Below the pieces are notes generated by a model. It had not been told where the DNA came from. It made no database searches and saw nothing but the letters and a program-made list of their open reading frames with translations. This document shows, in pieces, positions 10,901-21,700 of a DNA stretch of 64,000 nt. The stretch is from Chloromonas sp. AAM2. Lineage: Eukaryota > Chlorophyta > Chlorophyceae > Chlamydomonadales > Chlamydomonadaceae. Positions within the stretch are counted from its first letter, which is position 1. Each line of letters begins with the position of its first letter. Location of the stretch: the NCBI GenBank assembly GCA_004335635.1, contig QAXH01005480.1, forward strand, positions 523 through 64,522, written 5' to 3'. The position numbers were made by a program, and so were the translations under genes.

Positions 10901-12064
10901 TCACCCTCTGTGCACCCTTTCTAACGCCTCTCCCCCTGCCCTCTGCCCATGGGTCCTGTGCAGGCCTATTTTCTTTGACCCAGAGGCGGAGGCGGAGAAG
11001 AAACGGGCTAGGGAGGAGGCGCTGCGCAGGGCCAGAAAAGCCACACTCGAGCAGGTACTATATTCCAATCATTATGTTGTCATTATGATCATTATTACCA
11101 GATTGTCAGAAGGCGTGCGGCGCACGGCCAGCCACACTTGAGCAGATATTGTTCAATTTGTGATCTAACATGAACTGCCTTTTCGTGTACACAGTGAGGT
11201 CATTGAGAACTCTTGAAAAGCTATCAAAGAATACATTCATTTGATTGTATTTCTGAAACAATTAACAAGTTTGCCAATCTTTCGGCTGACATTCAACCTT
11301 CAACAGGCTCGTCTCAAAGAAGAGGCTAGCTGCTGAGCGTGAGGCCAAGGCCAAGATCATCATTGTGCTTACCAATCGTTGTATGTTGGTTTCGTTTATG
11401 TTTATGTCAGTATATTTGGTTTTCTTTCCCTTTTTCCCTTTAGGCGCGTGTCAAGGAGGAGGCGATGGCTGCGGAGCGAGACGCCAAGGCCAAGATCAAG
11501 TACGGTCAGCAGGGCTACCGGTGGCATGCAAGCATCCCTCAGACGCTCAAGTTGGATTATGTCAACGCACCGCAGCAACAGCAGCAAGAGAGTGCTGTGT
11601 CACAGGCGGCTTCAGGCATGCAGGTGGGTTTCGGTTTTGTCGGTTGCTGTCTGTTGTGCCTTTGCTGAATTATGTCAACACATTGCAACAACAACAACAG
11701 GAGATTGGTGTGTCACAGGCAGTGTCCGGAATGCAGGAGGAGTTCACAGCTGCTTTCGGTTTTTGTCGATTTCTTGCCATTACAGTCGGTTTCCCACTGT
11801 TCAAATCCTTGCTGTACCATCTGTTCTCATGTGTGCAGACTGGGTGGTTAGGCCTGTGGTCAATGATGTGGGAGATCTCTGTGAAAACAATTGAACATTA
11901 ACAGCTTTCCTCAGCCATCATTTCTTGCGTGTGTGCAGACTGGAGGCAAGAAGGACGAGGGTCGGTTTGCCAAGAAGATGCGCGAGGTTGTGCGCAAGCA
12001 GAAGGGCAGCAACGCACGCGCAGCAGTGCCGAGCGTGGAGGGAAGGAACATCGTGCTCATGTGA
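7919..12064 (+). CDS. IWS1: Transcription elongation factor IWS1/Spn1 (TFIIS N-terminal domain)
   Basis: Ten exons: 7919..7963, 8075..8314, 8494..8737, 9142..9314, 9631..9759, 10050..10175, 10387..10535, 10964..11054, 11444..11623, 11939..12064. Phases agree throughout and give 500 residues. IWS1/Spn1 binds the histone chaperone SPT6 and RNA polymerase II during elongation. The N-terminal third is acidic (EEDDEDDDFQP) then Lys/Arg-rich, as in the family. The conserved core runs from exon 5 to exon 8: LKAWLEPYKDGALPNVRVR, a SQLGSRIMFLAQCPDE helix, then ELVQKWSRPIFF, matching the TFIIS N-terminal (LW) domain and the conserved WSRPIF. The tail SVEGRNIVLM matches the plant IWS1 ending. Unusually, exons 3, 4, 7, 8, 9 and 10 all have decayed partial copies in the adjacent introns. 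Confidence 0.9.
8758..8778 (+). repeat. Echo of the IWS1 exon 3 donor edge
   Basis: GATGATGAAGGTGG at 8758 repeats the exon 3 end and donor at 8728-8741, 30 bases downstream. Confidence 0.6.
9014..9060 (+). repeat. Echo of the IWS1 exon 4 acceptor edge
   Basis: The copy reads ADNFAFGDEG against the true exon start DDNFAPGDEG (from 9142). It keeps a TACAG acceptor-like end and lies about 120 bases upstream. Confidence 0.75.
10553..10742 (+). repeat. Two echoes of the IWS1 exon 7 3' part
   Basis: Copies at about 10553-10632 and 10668-10742 repeat the exon 7 segment LAQCPDETQTNRKTAVELVQ and its donor (true segment 10459-10541). The first is nearly identical and keeps GTGGGT; the second has point changes and has lost the donor. 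Using the first as exon reaches an early stop. Confidence 0.9.
11113..11150 (+). repeat. Echo of the IWS1 exon 8 3' end
   Basis: GGCCAGCCACACTTGAGCAG repeats, with changes, the exon 8 end encoding RARKATLEQ (to 11054). The donor is lost. Confidence 0.6.
11301..11360 (+). repeat. Echo of the IWS1 exon 9 acceptor edge
   Basis: An acceptor-like CAG is followed by a copy of the exon 9 start ARVKEEAMAAERDAKAKI (true exon from 11444). The copy is frameshifted. Confidence 0.8.
11663..11738 (+). repeat. Echo of the IWS1 exon 9 3' end
   Basis: The copy repeats the segment encoding LDYVNAPQQQQQESAVSQA up to the exon end (true segment 11549-11626), with diverged bases. The donor GTGGG has become GAGGA. 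Confidence 0.85.
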
Positions 12065-12426
12065 TGAGGCTGGCGGAGGATTGCGGGCCGTGCTGCATGT
12101 GCATGTCTTCATTGAGGCTTCAAAGAGTACGGCTGGCAGAGCGTTGCTGCCACATGCTGCTCTGATGGCAGTTGGCTCTATGAGCAGGCACACGTGTTGT
12201 ATCCATCCTGTATCCTACTCATGTGGCTCGGCGGACGGTTTTTGTCACATTGCTGGTTTGTTGGCGTGAAGGATTAGAACTCTGCTATCACATGCTGCTC
12301 TGACATTCGGTTACCTAGTCAGTTGCACGGGTCCAGTTGGGATACACGGCCCATGTTCTATCCCACAATCTACATGGTGCAGTATCCAGCTAGTGAGGCT
12401 GCGTGCGAGCATGCGTTAAATGGGGC

Positions 12427-12431
12427 TGTAA
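12427..12431 (+). terminator. Candidate polyadenylation signal TGTAA for IWS1
   Basis: TGTAA lies about 363 bases past the IWS1 stop; I saw no earlier TGTAA. Confidence 0.45.
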
Positions 12432-13860
12432 GGACAGCACTGACAGTACAAACATTTCATTAGATAACCACAGGACCATTAGACACTAGGCAGCTGCGCC
12501 TAGATCACGCTAGGTTGCCAAAGGGTTTTCCTTGTTTGCCAGTACTGGCTGCAGTGATGCCTGCCTGCCTGCCTGCAATGCGTTATTGCATGACAGTTGC
12601 TCAAAAGAAGTTTGCCAGTTCTGGTGCATCTGTGTTCGCCCCCCGGCTCCTACAAATATTTTAGAGGTTTGTTTTCTTTTACCATGCTTGTCTGAACCTT
12701 GTAGGTAGGATGCATTCAGCAAATACAACTCACGAGCGCAGTAGCAAAGGTTGTGTAGCTGCCCTAGAAGCTAGAGGTGGCCAGCCACATGCACGAGCGG
12801 CCGAGACAGATGGGCGAGAGAAGTGATAGGTGAGGTGGAATTGAAACTTCTTAATGTAGACACACTCCCTTGTCTTTTGTGGTTTGGCTGATCAGATCTC
12901 AACACCCATGAGGTCTTTTGAGAGACAAATTGCGGATTGTTGACATCACAGGTTAGGATGTTATACAGGTTTGACATGCGGCGCATCGTCTTAGTCCCCC
13001 CCCCCCTATTTCCGATCGGCATCCGACTCCGGTTTAACATCAATTGAAGGTACATAAAGAGCCTGATACAAGAACAGGACTGAGAACAGATGCTGAGTTG
13101 TCCGGCAATACGACTGTCCACTGCACTGGCTAAACATTCCAGTACAAATAGACTCTCTGCCAGACTGCAGTGTAGTTTGAAACCTATCTGCCAATTGTAT
13201 GGTGCTTGACTTTGGTTGCTGGCTCAGAGCTCCCTGAGTTGGTCTCACTTGGCTTTGCACAATTTACAGTCCAGATATTTTACATCACTCATGCGCCTGG
13301 GTGCAGGCGACTTTGGCACCAAAGGACCCTGATACAGTCAACATCCTGCCACACGCAGTCGTTTCGAGTTGCAAAACATTGTGTCTGCTCACAGGATCAG
13401 CTTCAGAAATCACCGCACACGACTACTATCGTGCATTGGCCAACCATGCCATAGCCATGTGACTGCAAGCATGCCACAGCCACAGCCACAGCCATGTGAC
13501 TGCATCGTAATGATGATGTAGCGCAGGACAGCAAAGCGTAACATTGCGGCGTATAGGCATAGCCATCGATTGACTGACACAGTGGCCTGGGGAAAACCAG
13601 ATCTACATGCAGGCTGAAACCCCGTTCAGAAAGTGCGCATCCAAAAGCAAGGAATTCAGCTGTAACTTTCCTGATGGCCTGTTTCGTCCAAACAGGAGCA
13701 GTGCTCCCCACGCAGTCGAATTGTCAAAGAGTCAGACAAGTGCCCATGCCACGTGTTGTCATTTGTCCAACCTACTATTGAACTGGACAAGCGCTACTTG
13801 AAAGAGATCAGCAGCAATCTACGGCCTGCACTATTCCATTCATGGAAAAAAAAGCCATGA

Positions 13861-13865
13861 TTACA
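13861..13865 (-). terminator. Candidate polyadenylation signal TGTAA for the Alfin-like gene
   Basis: The plus strand reads TTACA, about 285 bases past the minus-strand stop at 14150. Confidence 0.45.
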
Positions 13866-14149
13866 AGAACACAACCATACTGCACACTTGACTGCACAAT
13901 GCAACAGGCGCAGCAGGCATAGTGCAGGCACCTGCTGCAGGCAGTGCGCGTACAACCTGACGTTGTCCAACTGGAGTTCAGTCATGTCCCTACGCTAAGT
14001 TGATCTCATTTCAGGTCAGACCACGCCTCAGACGGGCTGCTGATTTACTGTCTTCACATGTGGTTCAAGGGTAGTCGGCAGCACTGGCTGCACAGCCAGC
14101 TCTGTCAGATGAGGTGATGTTGCACCAGTTCCTGATGCCTGCATGTTTC

Positions 14150-15608
14150 TTAATGTGTGGATATCTTCTCCCCTGAGCACTCTGGACACAGCCAGTTCTT
14201 GATGCGTTCAGCCTTTAAGGCAGTCATCTTGGTACAGCGGCCACAGTACCATCGATCGCACTCATCGCAGGCAATCCAGAACTCCTTCTGACTGTAGAAT
14301 CGCCGGCACAAGGGGCATGGATCGCCCTCTCCGTCCTGCCAACCATCGCCCGTCTGAGCTTCGTCATCATCTGTCTCCTGCATGTCCAAGATGGTCAAAC
14401 GGCACGGTCAGCGTACACCAATACGACAATGATTACGGGCACGGCACCATTGAACACCAATGAACCAGTGAAGTGCGCTGCATGGTTCACGTTCGCGGCT
14501 GCATTGCATGGAAATAAGGTGAGAGCGGTTGGCGTTCAGACCGATCCGTAGTCTGTGGCTTACCATGCGGCTTTGCTTTGGTCGAGGCCCTTGCTGTGCG
14601 GCAGGCATACCAGATGCAGGGTGCTGGCGCTTGATGGCACCAGGCTGTGCCCCGACTGGGCCCGCTGGCACTGGTGCAGACGTAGCTGCCGATTTGTGCT
14701 TGCCAGACACGACCTCAAAGCAAGTGGGCAGCTTGTTGATCAAGCTGAACAGCTCTTGCCTGCATCGGAGCCATGCATACGAAGCAAGAGTTTGGCACGC
14801 AGTAGCTAGGTTTTATCATGCTTCCCGTCCATCCATCATACAACCCAGGTAAGTAAGTTGCAAAGTTATACTCTCCGATCGTGTGAATCGCCATGTGCGA
14901 AATGCAGGTACATGCAAACCCGCCGAAATCCCCTCGTCCAATCACCTTTGCTCCTTGTCAAAGCGAGCGCCCTTGTAGAATGCGGTTGCAAGTAGCCAAG
15001 AGTCCGAGTGAACGGCAACAATGCCAAGCCAGTCTTTTCGATGCATGCCATCTCCTGCGGCGTCAACCCAAGGTTCGGTGACATCAGACCTCAAGCCATC
15101 AAGGCCGAGCACGGCAGGGCCTAGCACAAAGAGCTATGGCCAGCGCCTGAGGGTCTGAGGCTGTGCCTTACTTGCGAAATTGATGCCCAGCGCGGGCTCG
15201 GGCACTTCTGGCGGTACCTCCTCCGCAGGCAGGTCAACAGCCCAGGTCCCATCTGCAGCACGCACACAATTGTCATGCAACCGAGTCTGTGTTCTAGCAA
15301 CGATCCGACTGCAAACAACAACACGTATGAGACGTGCTGTAGCCCCCTCGCACCTGGAAAGGCAAAGAGGGTCAGGTTCTCCCGGTTGGGGTCGCACAGG
15401 GCATAAAAATCGTCGGCTCTGCGCGCAAAGAGTGAGGGTACGGGCGCAGGGTGAACCAGTGGACGGGAGGGCCAGTGTCGATCCTCATTTTAGGTCTTAG
15501 CGGTCTTACGCACTCTGTAGTCAGCGCCTTAATGATGCCTCTCCGCCTGCCAGCATAGTCTTCAAAGACTTCCTGGGGTGTCCGCATCCTCGAAGCTGGT
15601 TTTGGCAA
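14150..15608 (-). CDS. Alfin-like (Alfin1 family) PHD-finger protein
   Basis: Six exons: complement(14150..14377, 14564..14759, 14946..15054, 15172..15252, 15354..15418, 15514..15608). Phases agree and give 257 residues, the usual Alfin-like length. The N-terminal Alfin domain reads [59 protein letters not shown] and [20 protein letters not shown], then [16 protein letters not shown] low-complexity Pro/Ala linker follows. The C-terminal PHD finger carries the Cys4-His-Cys3-type pattern [19 protein letters not shown] and WLCPEC, but the usual His is a Cys (WYCGRC against WFHGKC in land plants). The family reads H3K4 methylation in the nucleus. The gene starts head to head with RRP43. Confidence 0.92.
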
Positions 15609-15924
15609 GAGTGTTCTCAGTGTCTAGTGCGCTCTAATGCCTGCTGGTGATAAGACTCCCAGCCACAGGCAAGTGATGTCTACAGGCTCTTCAATGCATG
15701 TCCGCACCGGCTCGCCCAGCATTTTGCCGCAACCCGCACCGGCAAACCCGAAACGGTCGTCCAAGGGATTCACACGTGCATCGTCTGTGGCGGCCTGCAG
15801 AGGGACAGAGGCTGCGTGATCTGCTTTGCTGTGCATGCAAGAACCACCCATCTACATCCAGGCGTTTACCTCTGCACTTGATGCCATGGCAAGGCTCTGA
15901 AGCAGAGCATGCAGGGGTGCAAGA
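15609..15924. promoter_or_regulatory. Divergent Alfin-like/RRP43 promoter region
   Basis: The 316 bases between two outward start codons must hold both 5' UTRs and promoters. No specific element was recognised. Confidence 0.45.
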
Positions 15925-17663
15925 ATGGCAGCAGACAGCATCAACACAGGGCAGGACCCCACTGGCGCGGACATAGACACGGATGCGTTCAAACAGCTCT
16001 ATCCTCAACAGTTCCATGAAAGGTGAGTAGCGCATGTCAAGCTCTGCCTCGTTGGCATGCATGTTCAATGCCCCTGACCCTGACACACCTTATGATACCT
16101 ACCACTCACACAACCCGATCACACGAGCATGCCACCCGGCTGCAATGGTTCCCTGCATGCGCTCCCGTTCCTGCAGATTCTTCGAAGCAGGCCTGCGGCC
16201 AGATGGCCGAACCCTAGGCCGTGCTCGTGCTGTCACTATCGGCCTTAATGCCATCACCTCCGCCCTCGGATCATGCCTAGTCAAACTAGGCTCCACCATG
16301 GTCTTAGCTGGCGTAAGAGCCCATGTGGGCGAATGCCCAGAAGGCCAACCTAAGGAAGGCACTTTAAAGCTTTCAGTTGAGCTAGCCCCTTTTGCCACGT
16401 CAGACACCCGGGGGGCAGCTTCCCAGGAGCTTCTAGCCCAGCTGCTCCAGCGGCTGCAAGCTGCCCTCCAGCCGCTGGCGCTCCAGCAACAGCTAGGCAT
16501 CAGTGACGGCAAAGCTGCATTTCACGTTCAGCTAGACGCCTATGTGCTGAACGTGGACGGGGCTGTGGTTGATGCCTTGCTTCTGGCTGTGGTGGCAGCT
16601 CTACAGGACACGCGCTTGCCTCTGATTCGACAGGATGCAGAGGGGAAGGTCACAGAGGTGTGTGTGCGGGTGAGGAACAGAAGAGGGCACCACACATCAA
16701 CCACGTGAGAAGACACTGGGTTAAGGAGTGCGGGGCAGTGTTAGGCAGGCAGACCAGGCCAAGGAGTATGCAGCAAGTTCCATGTGGCCTTTACGATTAT
16801 GCGTTTGAGCCCACCAGTTGCTGCGTTATGTTTGTTTATGTTTCAGACACTCATACACATCGACCACGCATCGACCGCTCGTTTGAGCAAGAAGCTTGGT
16901 ACGAGGGGTTCATGGTTGCACGCATCCATCCATTGTGTATGGTGCAGGTGGCACAAGGGACGGCTGAATCACACGACTTGGTCGGGAGGCGGCTGCGGCT
17001 AAGTCACTTGCCAGTGGCAGTGACATGTGCATTAGCGGGGAAGCACCTACTAGTGGACCCGACTCGGGAGGAGGAAGTGATAGCGGACTCTACGGTGTGC
17101 TTGGTACTGGATGGGAAATCCATGCTGCATGGTGGGTGGTGATGCTGTGGCATGCGAGGAGGGCGCTGCTTACTTGCTTACATGACAGTCCAGCCCAGGG
17201 GAATGTGCAGGATTACTGGATAATTGCAGGGGGACTGAATCAGCAGTGCTGCACTGTATACATGCACACCTGTTCTCCGTTTATGACTTTTAATTGCATT
17301 CAATGCCCTGCGACGGTGGCACTGTTTTAACAAACTCATGGAGTATTATTCGGCGCTGTTTCGCTGGCAATGTGACGGGCAGGGTGCCTTCATGACTCCA
17401 TGCGTCCTGACTTGCCACGTACACACTTGCCATGCTCATGCGTGCATGCACATGCATTCATGACTGCCATGCATCCTGACATGACGCGCATGCATGCAGG
17501 GGTGTACAAGTCAGGTGGAACAGTCTCGGCCACGCCCATGACGTTCCTGAAATGCATTGAGGCAGCCAAGCTGCGGTACAAGGAGGTTGATCAGCAGCTG
17601 GTGCTTGTGCTTAAGGCTGCAGACGAAGCCAGAGCAGCAGCAAACACAGCCATGCAGGAGTAG
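15925..17663 (+). CDS. RRP43: Exosome complex subunit RRP43 (EXOSC8-like RNase PH-fold protein)
   Basis: Four exons: 15925..16022, 16177..16657, 16948..17131, 17500..17663. Phases match and give 308 residues, typical for RRP43. The exosome core ring processes and degrades RNA 3'-5' in nucleus and cytoplasm; eukaryotic RNase PH-type subunits are mainly structural. Family features are FKQLYPQQFHER and LRPDGRTLGRARAVTIGLN near the N-terminus, GSCLVKLGSTMVLAGVRA, the mid-region YVLNVDGAVVDALLLAVVAA, then VDPTREEEVIADSTVCLVLD in exon 3 and KSGGTVSATPMTFLKCIEAA in exon 4. RRP42 and RRP45 are alternatives, but the DPTREEE segment and length fit RRP43 best. It diverges from the Alfin-like gene and converges on SMC5. 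Confidence 0.88.
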
Positions 17664-18096
17664 CCAGTGCTGACTGATTGAAAGGAGATCAGACTGACCC
17701 GCTTGCAAGGATTGGACCGGTTTCAAGCGTGTGTGACCGTATCTTGTTTAAAAACATCGACTGATTGGAGCATGAATTGTTTGGCGATCGTCTTCAATTT
17801 GTAGACAAGCATTGAAAGACTGGACGGGCAGGCTCTGCTGAGGTCTGTGTATGTCCCTTTTGGCAAGGTGCTTGCGACAACAATACAAAGGTCAAACATC
17901 GTCAGCCTGACAGGTCCTTGTATCTGGCTGGAAGCTGATTTAGAACAGAGATGCTGCTGATCAGATAACGGGTTGAACACTCTCCCTGGCAAAATTCATG
18001 TCAATAGCTGTTGATTCACTCAAACGTGCACGCCAATTGATTCAAAATCAGTCGCCTTGCAGACATGGCAGCCTGCTGTTCGTTTTATCCCCAAGC

Positions 18097-18101
18097 TGTA
18101 A
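18097..18101 (+). terminator. Candidate polyadenylation signal TGTAA for RRP43
   Basis: TGTAA about 434 bases past the RRP43 stop. Confidence 0.35.
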
Positions 18102-18417
18102 TCTATATATAACCAGCCGTTACAGAGGTCACGAACTGAATCAGGCTACACAACACTGGCAATCAGCATATGAAGAATCTAATGCTATCAAGAAGGTCAC
18201 ACGTAGGCGATAAGAATCTATATATGCATGTGAACAGCAACGCACATCCCAAGCAAGACACGACGCAGTCCATCACGAATTGCAGTTATATGCCAAACAA
18301 AGCCGCCAGCACCCAGCAGCCAGCAGTTATATGCCCGCCCACACACACCGAAGTTTGTGACATATCAATTTGAGGCAACATTCTTCCAGTCAGGGCCCAG
18401 CAATCCTGCATACTACA

Positions 18418-18460
18418 GCATCATGATTGCATGGCTTTTCATGGTTTAACCCACGGTATA
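18418..18460 (-). repeat. Dispersed repeat family A, short copy
   Basis: On the minus strand it reads GGGTTAAACCATGAAAAGCC followed by ATGCAATCATGATG. This is the 3' end of family A, whose tail is ATGTAA plus ATG repeats. Confidence 0.6.
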
Positions 18461-18715
18461 TGCCATGTGAGAGGTGAGACAACGAAAGTGTGCGACAGAG
18501 CCAAAGACAAGCCACCAGCACCTGTGCAAACAAGCTGGCTAGTGCTGGCCCACGTTTGAGACATCTCAACTCGTGGCAGGTTTCCATTCAGGACCCATCA
18601 AGATCATCCGTGTGACAGTCCACCACGCTCAACTACCTGCAGCTCCTGCGTGCTGCAGGCTCAGCTGGCTAGCCTGCACTGCTACAAGCATGCAGCTGGC
18701 AAGGCCAGACGCTGA

Positions 18716-21700
18716 TCATGCGGCTGCCTGCTCCTGCCACTGCCTCCACCTCGCTCCCGCCAGACTCGACAACAGATCCCCATGCCTTGCGCACCGATCG
18801 TACGTATCGATCACCGCGCGGTCAATCGCGTTTCCGTTCATGATGTGCAATAGCGTGATCTGGTACTTGAAGGGCAGCCCCGGCAGAAGCTTGGGCGTGA
18901 GCAAGAAGCACTGAGGCGTGTCGGGTTTACAGCTGCTCTCGACTAGCTGCGAGAAGACCTTGCGCTCGTTGATCGGGTCCATGCCCTGGTTGATTTCGTC
19001 AACGACTCGGAAAGGCGTCTCAGTCACACCCTGCGCACATAAGGAGGACATTCCTGCCTGATGTTTTGAAAAACATACAAAGCAAGCCAGTGCAAAAGCT
19101 ATTTGGAGAACCTGAGAAGGCCTTGGCTGCATTTTAAATAAGACAGGAGGATACCCACGTGTCCAAATTCCAATGTATATAATGGTGTCACCTGCAGCGC
19201 TATGAGGTACAGGATTGTGGACACGCTTCGCTCGCCGCCGCTCTGTCGGTTGGCGTTCAGCGGTTGCAGCGGTTCGTCGTCACGGAACTTGACCCTGGAC
19301 ACGAAAAGGAGAGCGACAAACAGCGGATGAATTAATGTTGATGTGATGCCAGTGCCGATCCTCCCGGCCAGCCCTGGACAGGGGCACACAAATGCAGCTC
19401 CAGTTATCAACACCAGGCAGCTGACAGAATGATGATGATAGCAGCGAATGAAGGGAAGCCACATCCAACTGCGTGCAAGGCTGAGAGTGATTGACACCGT
19501 TGGAGTGACACAAAGTTTTGTCGTAAAGTTCGTCAAGTTGGTCTTCTTATGCCTGATAAAGAAGCTTGAATGCCATGTACGTCGATTACATCAATGCTGC
19601 TTACATTAATCCCAGCTGCTTTTATTTGTATAACAGCTTCGATTGGTGGAGGAAAAAAAGCAGATTCCTTACCTGAACAGTTTTGAACGTACTTGTACAA
19701 GGACAAGTCATCTAAATACCGACGAACATGAGCCCCAAAGCCAACAGTCTCACCTTATCATCAATGCAACGATCTTTGATGACTACGTTTGACAATGCTC
19801 ACACCCAAATGCAATGCTGCATCTCTCACGCCTCATTGCAGGGTCCAACAAAGTATGGATGCAATTCGACCCTGAAGCCGAAATCCCAAACCATGCTTAC
19901 CTGATCTGAATCTCGTATTGTTCGAACTCGTCCTCGCCCCCGGGTGCCAGCAGCTGCACTTCCCCGGCACATCCGATCTCCTTGAAGTTGACGGAGAAAC
20001 CTGCAATCGAAACAAAGGGAAGACAACTCATAAGTCTGTGCAGTGATTATTATAACTCCCTTATGCGCCCTTACCGTTGTTGATTCTTACTTATTGATGG
20101 GCCTCCACCAGTTCCCTGAGTTGGGGCAGCCACTGCGCCGTACCATTGTTTGAATATACTTGTATATACATATGATCATACATACCATATTGTTCAGCAA
20201 ATTTTGGATTCCGATGGTCCAAAAAAGGTCAGAATCAGGTTGTTGCTGTTTGACCTTTCCGCTTTTACAAACCTCAGGTGTTTTGCACAATTTCGCAGTT
20301 GGAATGGCATTCTAAACCACAGATTTTGAGCCATTCAGCACTGGTTTCAACACTGGTGTGCACTAACACTACAGGCATCGCCTACAGATGGCGCCCAGAG
20401 CTTGTGCTGCAAGGCAGACACTGTTTCCGACTAAACGTTTTTACGAACCTTGGTTTTGGCTACCTCTGAAAACTCTGGTTTTACCAACCTCAGGTTTGTT
20501 GTGGAATCTTGAGGTGAAGACTCAAGAGACTTTACGGAGCTGGTTATGAAATTCGCTGAACAGTACAGTGTACTTTCCAGATTTTAGTCCAAACTTTGCC
20601 TACCCTTATCAATGGCCTCAACCAGCTCTTTGAGTTGGGGTAGCCACTCTGCCTTCTTGGCGTCCAGGGCTGCCTGGGCAGTGCCTAGCCGCTCATCCAG
20701 CTCGCCCAACTGCAAGGAAACGGACAAGGACAACATCATCATTACTTGCTCCAAGTGATTGTTGTTGTTGTTGTTTACATGGCCTTCAGTCCGGGGAGGA
20801 CTGCTCAGCGGGGGCAAGGGGGAAGGGAAATTGCCGGTAACCTACTGGTCACCTGCACCCTTATCAACAACAGCAAAGTCAACTTGAACAATTTCCAGCG
20901 CAATAGGCTGTGGCTCCAAGTGATTGGCGGCATCAGTCAAGGGCAGCCTGGGCAGGGGCCCAGCCGCTCGTCTAGGTCAACCAACTGCAAGACAACTACA
21001 TAAACTGATGAAAGTGCAAAAATGAAAGTGCCTCGAGCTTTACTTCGCAAATCCCTCGACGTCGGGCCTTTACAAACCGTGAATGCCCTGCGGGAACACC
21101 ATCAACCTATACATAGCGCTGCTTGGGCAGTGCCAAACCGTCCATCAAAATCACCGAACTGCATCGAAGGGACAAGAACAAGGATAAAGCCAACACCACA
21201 AGGATAAAGCCAACACCACAAGGATAAGGATAAGGCCAACACCACAAGGATAAGGATAAGGCCAACACCACAAGGATAAGGCCAACACCACAAGGATAAG
21301 GATAAGGGCCCTATTTGAGGGCCTGATGCTGAGAGACAGGGTGCAGATGAGACTAGGCGGCAGGATTGCAGGCCACGGCTCCTTTCGCCTTTTCTCCTTT
21401 GTGCCTTTTCCTTCACTCCTTCCCCCCACCCTGCCATTCTGTGCTAGTTGCATGTCGCCCTGCTGTAGCCGCCCCTTTTAGCACCCCTCCCTCTAGATGC
21501 CTGATAAACCTTGATAAAACCTTGTATGTTCTAGTTGATATTGCCTTGATGTAAGCTTGGTGACAGCCTTATATAACCTTGTAAGTAGATATTGATATGG
21601 TCTTGATATAGCCTTGTAGCCTTAGAAGGTTGTGACAAGCCCCCTTTCCACCTGCCTCACCTCCTGTTCCAACGTGTCTGAATATGCAATCAATTTCTGT

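Larger units (their letters stand above)
12065..14149. other. Convergent intergenic region, IWS1 and Alfin-like 3' UTRs
   Basis: Two genes end towards each other here. No exon was recognised; the short open frames lack family features. The stretch contains one copy of the family D short repeat (about 12602-12632) and one TGTAA signal for each gene. Confidence 0.5.
17664..18715. other. Convergent intergenic region, RRP43 and SMC5 3' UTRs
   Basis: No exon was recognised. It contains a TGTAA for RRP43 at 18097-18101 and a short family A repeat at 18418-18460. Confidence 0.5.

Noticed and set aside
13403..13711. 102-codon minus-strand frame in the IWS1/Alfin-like intergenic region
   Set aside because: No recognisable domain, no splice-compatible neighbours; likely UTR or intergenic.
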